Source: DATAGF01 sp963813355 | Lineage (GTDB): Bacteria; Actinomycetota; Thermoleophilia; Miltoncostaeales; Miltoncostaeaceae | Direction of reading: 5' to 3' | Length of the DNA: 64,000 nucleotides | NCBI GenBank assembly: GCA_963813355.1 | Contig: CAWEYS010000015.1 | Location: forward strand, 1 to 64,000 | In this document: one piece after another, positions 28,985 through 36,598 of the stretch | Layout of the letters: each line of letters starts with the position of its first letter | How positions within the stretch are numbered: the stretch's first letter is position 1 | The notes under the pieces: model-generated | Databases searched by the model: none | The model's input: the letters and a program-made list of their open reading frames with translations, nothing else | Told to the model about the DNA's origin: nothing | Made by a program: the position numbers and the translations under genes

Positions 28985-30274
28985 ATGACCGCGACCCCCA
29001 CAACGATCAAGCGCACCTACTACGCGCTGCTGCTCGGGAACACCCTGGCCGCGTCGCTGATCTGGGGGATCAACACGATCTTCCTGCTGGACGCGGGGCT
29101 CTCGAACCTCGAGGCGTTCACGGCCAACGCGTTCTTCACGGCCGGGATGGTGCTGTTCGAGGTGCCGACGGGGATCGTGGCCGACGTCTACGGGCGCCGC
29201 CTGTCGTTCCTGCTCGGGACCGTGACGCTGGCCATCAGCACCGCCCTCTACGTCCTGCTCTGGGAGATGGAGGCGGCGTTCTGGGCGTGGGCGGTCGTCT
29301 CCCTGCTCCTCGGCCTGGGCTTCACCTTCTTCTCCGGCGCGACGGAGGCCTGGCTGGTCGACGCCCTCCGCGCCACCGGGTTCGTCGGCGGCCTCGAGCC
29401 GGTCTTCGCCCGCGGCCAGGTCATCACGGGGATTGGGATGCTGACGGGCTCGGTCGCGGGCGGGTACATCGCCCAGGCGACCAACCTGGGCGTCCCCTTC
29501 GTGCTGCGGGCGATCATCCTCGCGGTGATGTTCGCGGTGGCGTTCGCGTTCATGCGCGACATCGGCTTCAACCCGGCCCCGCGCGGCCATCCGATCGCGG
29601 AGATGAGGTCGATCACGGCGGACTCGATCGAGTACGGCTGGCGCGTGCCCCAGGTGAGGTACCTGATGCTCGCCGCCCCCTTCACCGGCGGCGTCGGCAT
29701 CTACGTGTTCTACGCGCTCCAGCCCTACCTGCTCGAGCTCTACGGCGACCCCGAGGCCTACGGCATCGCGGGCCTGGTCGCCGCCATCGTCGCCGGCGCC
29801 CAGATCGTCGGCGGCCTGGTCGCCCCGGCGCTGCGGTCGCGCTTCCGGCGCCGGACGTCGGCGCTGATAGCGGCGGAGGTGATCTCGGTGATCGCGCTGG
29901 CGCTGATCGGGCTCATCGAGAACTTCGGAGCGGTCATCGCCCTGATCGTGGTCTGGGGCCTCCTGTTCGCCGCGTCGATGCCGATCCGGCAGGCGTACAT
30001 GAACGACCGCATCCCCTCCCAGCAGCGGGCGACGATCCTGTCGTTCGACTCCCTGATGTCGTCGAGCGGCGGCGTGGTCGCGCAGCCGGTCCTCGGCCGG
30101 GTCGCGGACGTCTGGGGCTACCCCGCCTCCTACCTCCTGTCGAGCGCGATCTCGGCGCTCTCGCTGCCGTTCCTGGTGCGCGCGCGGCGCCTCGAGCCGC
30201 CGTCCGAGCCGCCGACCAAGCAGGTCGCGGTCGAGCCGACCCCCGCCGCCGGCCGCATCGAGCGCCCGGCCTGA
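28985..30274 (+). CDS. MFS transporter (DHA3-like)
   Basis: 429 residues, 12 membrane segments. Signature loop VPTGIVADVYGRRLSFLLGT near residue 62; second-half counterpart GGLVAPALRSRFRRRTSALI; SMPIRQAYMNDRIPSQQRAT is typical of macrolide-efflux-like MFS proteins. A Pro-rich cytoplasmic tail ends the protein. Preceded by a palindromic site at 28912-28937. The exported compound is unknown. Confidence 0.88.
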   Translation: MTATPTTIKRTYYALLLGNTLAASLIWGINTIFLLDAGLSNLEAFTANAFFTAGMVLFEVPTGIVADVYGRRLSFLLGTVTLAISTALYVLLWEMEAAFWAWAVVSLLLGLGFTFFSGATEAWLVDALRATGFVGGLEPVFARGQVITGIGMLTGSVAGGYIAQATNLGVPFVLRAIILAVMFAVAFAFMRDIGFNPAPRGHPIAEMRSITADSIEYGWRVPQVRYLMLAAPFTGGVGIYVFYALQPYLLELYGDPEAYGIAGLVAAIVAGAQIVGGLVAPALRSRFRRRTSALIAAEVISVIALALIGLIENFGAVIALIVVWGLLFAASMPIRQAYMNDRIPSQQRATILSFDSLMSSSGGVVAQPVLGRVADVWGYPASYLLSSAISALSLPFLVRARRLEPPSEPPTKQVAVEPTPAAGRIERPA

Positions 30275-30374
30275 GGGCCCGGGACCTGCGGGCGGCGGCG
30301 GCCGGTGGCGCTCCGAGCGGCCAGCGGCGATAATCGCCCCGCGCTGCACGTCCACCGACCCCGGAGGTGCCCCG

Positions 30375-30902
30375 GTGACCGGATCGGCGACCCTCAAGCT
30401 GCTCGTCGCGACGTTCTCCGACGACGCGGGCGCGGCGCGCGCGCTGGCCACCCTCGCGCCCGCCCTCGGCGCGGAGGCGATCGGCCAGGCGGCCGTCGTC
30501 TCCAAGCGCGCCGACGGCAAGATCCGCTTCTCCGAGACCAACGACACGACCACCCGCGAGGGCGCGCTCAAGGGCGTGGGCATCGGGGCGCTGGCCGGGC
30601 TGCTGGGGATTCTCTTCACCCCCGCGGCGCTCCTCGCGCTGCCCGTGGGAGCGGGCGTCGGGGCGCTGGTCGGCAAGATGCGCGACACCGGCTTCGAGGA
30701 CGACGACCTCAAAGCGCTCGGCGCCGACCTCGACGCCGGCCGCTCGGCGATGGTCATGACGGTCAACACCGACGACGTCAACAAGGCCAAGCGGCTGCTG
30801 GCCGAGGTAGACGCGGTCCACGTCGCCGTCAAGGAGGTGGACGCCGAGCTCGCGGCGGTGCTCGACGAGGAGGCGGCCGCCGCGGCGGGCGGGGCCGGCT
30901 GA
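30375..30902 (+). CDS. DUF1269 membrane protein
   Basis: 175 residues. A soluble N-terminal part (LKLLVATFSDDAGAARALAT) is followed by two short hydrophobic stretches (LKGVGIGALAGLLGILFTPA, LALPVGAGVGALVG), a DTGFEDDDLKALGADLDAGR block and an acidic Ala-rich end, as in DUF1269/TIGR-type proteins of unknown function. GGAGGTG at 30363-30369 supports the GTG start; GATAAT near 30329 is a good -10 box. Confidence 0.82.
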   Translation: MTGSATLKLLVATFSDDAGAARALATLAPALGAEAIGQAAVVSKRADGKIRFSETNDTTTREGALKGVGIGALAGLLGILFTPAALLALPVGAGVGALVGKMRDTGFEDDDLKALGADLDAGRSAMVMTVNTDDVNKAKRLLAEVDAVHVAVKEVDAELAAVLDEEAAAAAGGAG

Positions 30903-30926
30903 GCGGCTCCGGCGGGCCGGCCCGGC

Positions 30927-31685
30927 TCAGGCCAGGGCGTCGAGCGCGGCGAGCGCCTCCTGCATCTGGGTCCCGGCCTTCCCGTGCAGGCGCACGTCGG
31001 CGACGCCGTCGTAGGGCGTCTCGCTCTCGGTGAGGATCGCGAGCCTCCCGCCGTTGTCGAGGACGACGCGCGGGAGCTGGCTGACCGGCGCCACCAGCAG
31101 CGAGCTGCCGATCACCAGCATCAGGTCCGCGCGCTCGGCGTGCGCGAAGGCCGCGTCGATCGCCTCCGTCGGGAGCGGCTCGCCGAAGAGCACGACGCCG
31201 CTCTTCATGGGGAACCCGCAGCCGCAGAGGGGAACGCCGTTCTCGGCGGCGTCGGCGCGGGAGACGAGCTCGTCCATGCTCACCCGCGCCTCGCAGCGCA
31301 GGCAGACCCCGCGGTCGAGGGCGCCGTGGACCTCGATCGGGTCGCTCCCCGCCCTGGCGTGCAGGCGGTCGATGTTCTGGGTGACGACGGCCCGCACGAC
31401 GCCGCGGCGCTCGAGCTCGGCGACCGCCAGGTGGGCCGGGTTCGGCTCGACGCCCGAGAGCAGGTCGATGCGCGGGCGGTGGAAGCTCCAGAAGCGCTCG
31501 GGCTCGCTGAGGAAGGTGCTGAGCGAGGCGACCTCCATCGGGTCGTACCTCTCCCAGAGCCCCCCGGCCGAGCGGAAGTCCGGGATGCCGCTCTCGGTGG
31601 AGATGCCGGCGCCGGTCAGGACGACCGCGTACTCCGACGCCGCCAGGGCCGCGGCCAGGTCGTCAGCCGTGTGCGTGCGGGGCAT
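30927..31685 (-). CDS. Sir2-family NAD-dependent protein deacylase
   Basis: 252 residues. NAD-binding VVLTGAGISTESGIPDFRSA (residues about 21-40), TQNIDRLHARAG, catalytic His in IEVHGALDRG, zinc ligands CLRC and CGCG, and LMLVIGSSLLVAPVSQLP. Removes acyl groups from lysines, for example from acetyl-CoA synthetase in other bacteria. ATG start; divergent from rph with only 27 bases between, so the promoters are interleaved. Confidence 0.93.
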   Translation of the reverse strand: MPRTHTADDLAAALAASEYAVVLTGAGISTESGIPDFRSAGGLWERYDPMEVASLSTFLSEPERFWSFHRPRIDLLSGVEPNPAHLAVAELERRGVVRAVVTQNIDRLHARAGSDPIEVHGALDRGVCLRCEARVSMDELVSRADAAENGVPLCGCGFPMKSGVVLFGEPLPTEAIDAAFAHAERADLMLVIGSSLLVAPVSQLPRVVLDNGGRLAILTESETPYDGVADVRLHGKAGTQMQEALAALDALA

Positions 31686-31712
31686 CCGGTCCAGCGTACT
31701 AACCTGCCCGAG

Positions 31713-32444
31713 ATGCGAGCCGACGGACGCGCGCCGGACCAGCTCCGCCCGCTGGAGATCCTCCCGGGCTTCGTCGAGACCGCCGACGGCAGCGCCCTCA
31801 TCTCGGTGGGCCGCACGCGGGTGATCTGCACCGCCTCGGTCGACGAGGCCGTCCCGCCCTGGATGCGCGGCCGCGGCCGCGGGTGGGTCACCGCCGAGTA
31901 CGGGATGCTCCCCGGGTCAACCGGCGAGCGGAAGCCGCGCGACGTGGCGAAGGGCCGCCCGGACGGCCGCACGACCGAGATCCAGCGCCTGATCGGGCGC
32001 TCGCTGCGCGCCGTGGTCAACCTCGACGCCCTCGGCGAGCGCACCGTGTGGCTCGACTGCGACGTCCTCCAGGCCGACGGCGGCACGCGCTGCGCGTCGA
32101 TCTGCGGCGCATGGGTCTCCCTCCACCAGGCCCTCTCGCGGCTCATCGACGCGGGATCCCTGGCCGAGCTCCCGCTGCGCGACTCCATCGCCGCCATCAG
32201 CGTCGGCATGGTCAACGGCGCGCCGCTGCTCGACCTGGCCTACTCGGAGGACTCGCGGGCCGAGTCGGACATGAACGTGGTGATGACCGGCGCCGGCCGC
32301 CTGGTCGAGGTCCAGGCGACCGCCGAGGGTGCGACGTTCTCGCGCGCCGAGCTCGACGTGCTCCTCGACCTCGCCGAGGCCGGGATCCGCGAGCTCACCG
32401 CGGCGCAGCTCGCGGCGGTCGCCTCCGCCGGCGCGGCCGCCTGA
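31713..32444 (+). CDS. rph: Ribonuclease PH
   Basis: 243 residues. Phosphorolytic 3'-5' exonuclease trimming tRNA 3' ends. RADGRAPDQLRPLEILPGFV, GWVTAEYGMLPGSTGERKPR, EIQRLIGRSLRAVVNLDALG and TVWLDCDVLQADGGTRCASI are the conserved blocks, including the phosphate-binding Arg residues. ATG 7 nt after TAACCT, hence probably leaderless. Followed at once by rdgB, a conserved bacterial pairing. Confidence 0.95.
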   Translation: MRADGRAPDQLRPLEILPGFVETADGSALISVGRTRVICTASVDEAVPPWMRGRGRGWVTAEYGMLPGSTGERKPRDVAKGRPDGRTTEIQRLIGRSLRAVVNLDALGERTVWLDCDVLQADGGTRCASICGAWVSLHQALSRLIDAGSLAELPLRDSIAAISVGMVNGAPLLDLAYSEDSRAESDMNVVMTGAGRLVEVQATAEGATFSRAELDVLLDLAEAGIRELTAAQLAAVASAGAAA

Positions 32445-32449
32445 AGGCG

Positions 32450-33082
32450 ATGAGCCCCTCGGCCTCGGCCGCTCTCGGCGGCGGCCGGTCCTCGCCGGGC
32501 GACCCGCTGAAGGTCGTCCTCGCCACCGGCAACCGGGACAAGGTCGCCGAGCTCGAGCCCCTCCTCGCCGGCGCCGAGGTGAGCGCCGCGCCCGACGGCT
32601 TCGACCCCGCCGAGACGGGGACCACGCTCCTCCAGAACGCGTGGATCAAGGCCGCCGCGCTGCGCCCCGAGGCTCCCGCGGACGCCGTGGTGGTGGCCGA
32701 CGACTCCGGCCTGTCGGTGCACGCGCTCGACGGCCGGCCCGGCGTCTTCAGCTCGCGCTACGCGGGCCCGGAGGCGACCTACGCCGACAACTGCCGGCGG
32801 CTGCTCGAGGAGCTCGAGGGGGTCGAGGACCGGCGCGCCGCGTTCGTCTGCGTGCTCGTGGGGCTGGGACCGGGCGACCGGGTGCTGGTCGCGACGGGCG
32901 TCTGCCCCGGCGCCATCGCCCCCGCCATGCGCGGGGCCGAGGGGTTCGGCTACGACCCGCTCTTCATCCCCGAGGGGGAGGACCGCTCGATGGCCGAGAT
33001 GAGCCGCGACGAGAAGGCCGCGATCTCCCATCGCGGGCGTGCGGCCCGGCACCTCGCCGAGCTCCTCGGCCTGGTCGAGTAG
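32450..33082 (+). CDS. rdgB: XTP/dITP pyrophosphatase (RdgB/HAM1)
   Basis: 210 residues. Hydrolyses deaminated purine nucleotides. LATGNRDKVAEL is the TxNxxK substrate motif, VVVADDSGLSVHALDGRPGV the catalytic Asp region and GFGYDPLFIPEGEDRSMAEM the family signature. An 18-residue Ser/Ala/Gly-rich N-terminus precedes the domain; a start further in is possible. Five bases after the rph stop. Confidence 0.94.
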   Translation: MSPSASAALGGGRSSPGDPLKVVLATGNRDKVAELEPLLAGAEVSAAPDGFDPAETGTTLLQNAWIKAAALRPEAPADAVVVADDSGLSVHALDGRPGVFSSRYAGPEATYADNCRRLLEELEGVEDRRAAFVCVLVGLGPGDRVLVATGVCPGAIAPAMRGAEGFGYDPLFIPEGEDRSMAEMSRDEKAAISHRGRAARHLAELLGLVE

Positions 33083-33136
33083 GTTGCCCGCTGACGTGGC
33101 TCACCCGCTCGACCACACCGCTCGGCGCGCGAGGCC

Positions 33137-33850
33137 GTGACGACGGAGCGCCGCACGTCGTCAGGCTCGCGGACGCTCTCCTGGCTGATCGGCTCGGTCG
33201 CGGTCGGCTGGCTCGTCGTCTACAACGCGATGCGCCTGGCCGGGTCGAACCCGGCCGACGCCGCGTGGCCGTCGCTGGCGATCGGGGCGGTCGTCGGGCT
33301 CGCGGCCTTCGGGGCCGGCCTGCTGTTCGTGCGGCGCCGGGCCGCGGCCGGCCACCCGGTGCGGCGGGGGCCCATCGAGATCCCCTCGCCATCCGAGTTC
33401 GACGCGGGCCAGCGCAGGATGGTGGACATCGCGTGGCCGGCGCTCGGCGTCCTCGCCGCCGCCGCCCTCGTCATGGGCGTGTACCTGGGCGCGGACTGGC
33501 TGGGGACCGACCCGGACGACCGCGCCACCACCACGATCATCCTGGCCGCCTGGAACGTCCTCGTCGGCCTCTGGCTCGGCGACGAGGTCATGCGCATGCG
33601 CCGGGGCGAGGCGGACGGGGTGGAGTCCATCGTCCTCGGCTGCGCCCTCACGGCGGTGCTCGCCGGCGTCGGCCTGTCGCGCGAGCTCGCCGAGACCGGG
33701 CAGGTCGTCCTGATCGTCCTCGCGGGCGTGGCCGGCACCCTCTGCGGCCTGGCCGCCTGGCGCCTCCAGGGCGGGCGCGGGGTGCCGGTGGCGGCCATCG
33801 GCGTCGCCGCCGTGGCGGCGCTCTCGCTGATCCTGCCGATCGCCCTGTAG
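33137..33850 (+). CDS. Integral membrane protein of unknown function
   Basis: 237 residues with six predicted membrane segments in three pairs (LIGSVAVGWLVVYNAMRLAG, SLAIGAVVGLAAFGAGLLFV, MVDIAWPALGVLAAAALVMG, IILAAWNVLVGLWLGDEVM, SIVLGCALTAVLAGVGL, VVLIVLAGVAGTLCGLAAW) plus a final one. No transporter motif. GTG start; the next small gene begins 4 bases later. Confidence 0.75.
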   Translation: MTTERRTSSGSRTLSWLIGSVAVGWLVVYNAMRLAGSNPADAAWPSLAIGAVVGLAAFGAGLLFVRRRAAAGHPVRRGPIEIPSPSEFDAGQRRMVDIAWPALGVLAAAALVMGVYLGADWLGTDPDDRATTTIILAAWNVLVGLWLGDEVMRMRRGEADGVESIVLGCALTAVLAGVGLSRELAETGQVVLIVLAGVAGTLCGLAAWRLQGGRGVPVAAIGVAAVAALSLILPIAL

Positions 33851-33854
33851 CCGC

Positions 33855-34187
33855 GTGACGGCGGCAGTGCGCCTGGCCTGCCCGCTGTGCGGGGCGGTCG
33901 TCGCCGACGGCGCGGAGCCGGCCCCGGGCGCGTGCCCGGGGTGTGGCGCGGCCTACGCCGGCGGCGGCGCGAGCCCGCCCGAGGCGGCCGGCGCCGCGCT
34001 TCGCGCCTGGGGGATCGAGGGCGTGGACCCGCAGGGGCTCGCCCGCCGCCTGTTCGAGGCCGATCCGCCCCCGGCGCCCGCGCCGGCCGCGGCGATCACG
34101 TCCGACAGCCGCGACGGCTTCTATCTCTGGTGGGTGTTCGTGCGCGACGGCGGCCGGGACCGGGCCGACGTGCTCCGCGCGGCCTGA
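33855..34187 (+). CDS. Small zinc-ribbon protein, 110 aa
   Basis: LACPLCGAVVADG and GACPGCGAAYAGG give a CxxC...CxxC zinc ribbon at the N-terminus; the C-terminal half (GFYLWWVFVRDGGRDRADVL) is a short amphipathic segment. Otherwise unrecognised. GTG start, 4 bases after the membrane protein stop; the end is about 30 bases before the groES promoter. Confidence 0.65.
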   Translation: MTAAVRLACPLCGAVVADGAEPAPGACPGCGAAYAGGGASPPEAAGAALRAWGIEGVDPQGLARRLFEADPPPAPAPAAAITSDSRDGFYLWWVFVRDGGRDRADVLRAA

Positions 34188-34226
34188 TTCGGCTGGCGGG
34201 CTCCGGGGGCGTCCGGTAGGGTCCGT

Positions 34227-34253
34227 CTGGCACTCTTGTCCCGTGAGTGCCAG
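34227..34253. promoter_or_regulatory. CIRCE operator (HrcA site) of groES-groEL
   Basis: CTGGCACTC-N9-GAGTGCCAG is a perfect 9-bp inverted repeat with the 9-nt spacer of the CIRCE element (consensus TTAGCACTC-N9-GAGTGCTAA). It begins 4 nt after a -10-like TAGGGT (34217-34222), so the transcript starts within it. HrcA should repress the operon. hrcA itself is not in the window. Confidence 0.93.
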
Positions 34254-34321
34254 GACGCGTGCCCGGCGCAGGCCGCCCGGCGCGCTCCCGGAGTGCCACA
34301 CCACTCGACCCGGGAGGGCCG

Positions 34322-34681
34322 ATGAAGCTCAAGCCCCTGGGCGATCGCGTGATCGTCCGGACCGTTGACCAGGAGGACGTCACCGCCAGCGGCATCGTCC
34401 TGCCGGACACGGCGCAGGAGAAGCCCCAGCGGGGCGTCGTCGTGGCCGTCGGCGACGGCCGCGTCATCGACGGCGAGCGGATCCCCCTCGAGGTGTCCGA
34501 TGGCGACGAGGTCATCTACTCGAAGTACGGCGGCACCGAGGTGAAGCTCGACGGCGAGGACGTCCTGATCCTCAGCGAGAACGACATCCTCGCCCGCATC
34601 GCCGCCAGGCCGAAGGCGCCCGCCAAGCGCACCGCCTCGCGCAAGCCGGCCGCGAAGAAGACGGCGGCCAAGAAGAAGTAG
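34322..34681 (+). CDS. groES: Co-chaperonin GroES with lysine-rich tail
   Basis: 119 residues. Heptameric lid of the chaperonin. KLKPLGDRVIVRTVDQEDVT opening, mobile loop ASGIVLPDTAQEKPQRGVVV, GDEVIYSKYGGTEVKLDGED and ENDILARI complete the normal domain by about residue 95. A further 24 residues are a Lys/Ala/Pro tail (AKRTASRKPAAKKTAAKKK) resembling histone H1-like tails and not part of the usual co-chaperonin. Intact frame; preceded by CIRCE and followed by groEL. Confidence 0.95.
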   Translation: MKLKPLGDRVIVRTVDQEDVTASGIVLPDTAQEKPQRGVVVAVGDGRVIDGERIPLEVSDGDEVIYSKYGGTEVKLDGEDVLILSENDILARIAARPKAPAKRTASRKPAAKKTAAKKK

Positions 34682-34736
34682 GCGCGCCCCCGGCGCCCCC
34701 ACCCGAATCCCGCAGACCCAAGGAGACGCGCCAGAG

Positions 34737-36387
34737 ATGGCAAAGCTGCTCAAGTTCGACGAGGACGCCCGCCGCGCGCTGGAGCGCGGGGTCAACACCC
34801 TGGCCGACGCGGTCAAGGTGACCCTCGGCCCCAAGGGGCGCTATGTGGTGCTCGACAAGAAGTTCGGCGCGCCCACCATCACCAACGACGGCGTCACCAT
34901 CGCCAGAGAGATCGAGGTCGAGGACCCCTTCGAGAACCAGGGCGCCCAGCTGGTGCGCGAGGTGGCCACCGCCACCAACGACGTGGCCGGCGACGGCACC
35001 ACCACCGCCACCCTGCTGGCCCAGGCGATCGTGCAGCGAGGGCCTCAAGAACGTGGCCGCCGGGGCCAACCCGATGGGCCTCAAGCGCGGCATCGAGGCC
35101 GCCGTGGAGCGGGTGGTGGACCAGATCGCCGCCCAGTCCAAGGAGGTGGCCGGCAAGGAGGACATCGCCCGCGTGGCCACCATCAGCTCGCCGCGACCGG
35201 GCCATCGGCGACGTGATCGCCGACGCCATCGAGAAGGTCGGCAAGGACGGCGTGGTCAACGTCGAGGAGGGCCAGACCTTCGGCATCGAGCTGGAGTTCA
35301 CCGAGGGCATGCAGTTCGACCGCGGCTACATGAGCCCCTACATGGTCACCGACCAGGAGCGCATGGAGGCCGTCCTGGACGACCCCTTCCTGCTCATCCA
35401 CGGCGGCAAGATCAGCTCGCGTGCAGGACATCCTGCCCCTGCTCGAGCAGGTGATCGGCCAGGGCCGGCCGCTGCTGGTGATCGCCGAGGACGTCGAGGG
35501 CGAGGCCCTGGCGACCCTGATCGTCAACAAGCTGCGCGGCACCTTCACCGGCATCGCCGTCAAGGCCCCCGGCTTTGGCGACCGGCGCAAGCGCATGCTC
35601 GAGGACATCGCCATCCTCTCCGGCGGCGAGGTGATCAGCGAGGAGATGGGCCTCAAGCTGGCAAACGCCCAGGTCAGCCAGCTGGGCCGGGCCCGGCGGG
35701 TGGTGGTCTCAAAGGACGCCACCACCATCATCGACGGGGCCGGCGACACCGAGGAGATCAAGGGCCGCATCAAGCAGATCAAGGCCGAGATCGAGACCAC
35801 CGACTCGCGACTTCGACCGCGAGAAGCTCCAGGAGCGGCTGGCCAAGCTGGCCGGCGGGGTGGCCGTGGTCAAGGTGGGCGCCGCCACCGAGACCGAGAT
35901 GAAGGAGCGCAAGCACCGGGTCGAGGACGCCCTGCAGGCCACCCGGGCCGCGCTCGAGGAGGGCATCGTGCCCGGCGGCGGGGTGGTGCTGATCAACAGC
36001 ATCGGGGCGCTGGATGACCTCAAGCTGGATGGCGACGAGGCCACCGGGGCCAACATCGTGCGCCGGGCCCTGGAGGAGCCGCTGCGCCAGCTGGCCGAGA
36101 ACGCCGGCCTGGAAGGCGTCGGTGGTGGTGGGCGTGGTCAAGTCCAAGAAGGCCGGCATCGGCCTCGACGTGGAAACCGGCGAGTACGTGGACCTGGTCA
36201 AGGCCGGCATCATCGACCCGGCCATGGTCACCCGCGCGCCCTCCAGAACGCCTCCAGCATCGCCAAGAACATCATCACCACCGAGGCGGTGGTGGCCGAC
36301 AAGCCCGAGGAGCCGGGCCCGGCCGGCGGCGGCATGCAGATGAGCCCGAACATGGGCGGCATGGGCATGGGCGGCGGGATGATGTAG
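34737..36387 (+). CDS. groEL: Chaperonin GroEL (six frameshifts as sequenced)
   Basis: ATG after AAGGAGA. All GroEL blocks are present in changing frames: AKLLKFDEDARRALERGVNT, GAPTITNDGVTIAREIEVED, ATNDVAGDGTTTATLLAQAI, AAGANPMGLKRGIEAAV, PGFGDRRKRMLEDIAILSGG, GAATETEMKERKHRVEDAL, EGIVPGGGVVLINS and a Gly-Met tail (GGMGMGGGMM). Breaks at about 35036, 35191, 35420, 35808 and 36118 (each +1) and 36235 (one base short). Correction gives exactly 549 codons, the normal size, with no internal stop or lost residue. Sequencing error is therefore much likelier than a dead gene. Confidence 0.92.
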
Positions 36388-36421
36388 ATGAGACAGTGGG
36401 GTTTCGCGGTCCGAGAGGACT

Positions 36422-36445
36422 CTGTCTCCCCATCTGTCTCCCCAT
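36422..36445 (+). repeat. 12-bp tandem duplication
   Basis: CTGTCTCCCCAT is repeated twice without a gap, immediately before the terminator hairpin after groEL. The second copy shares its last bases with the hairpin stem. Probably slippage. Confidence 0.8.
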
Positions 36446-36470
36446 CGGGGCTACTGGCGGCCCCGATGGG
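36441..36470 (+). terminator. groEL terminator hairpin
   Basis: CCCATCGGGG / CCCCGATGGG, a perfect 10-bp stem with a 10-nt loop, starting 54 bases after the groEL stop. No T-run follows. Confidence 0.7.
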
Positions 36471-36598
36471 ACCGGTCAGGAAGTGCCGCCACGGGGGGCC
36501 GCACCGGCCCCCCCGTCGGCGTGCGTGGCGCTCGCGCAGTGGTCGCGGCGGTGGGCCACGGCCGGCTCGGCGCCACCCGCACGCCCGCGCGTTGACGG

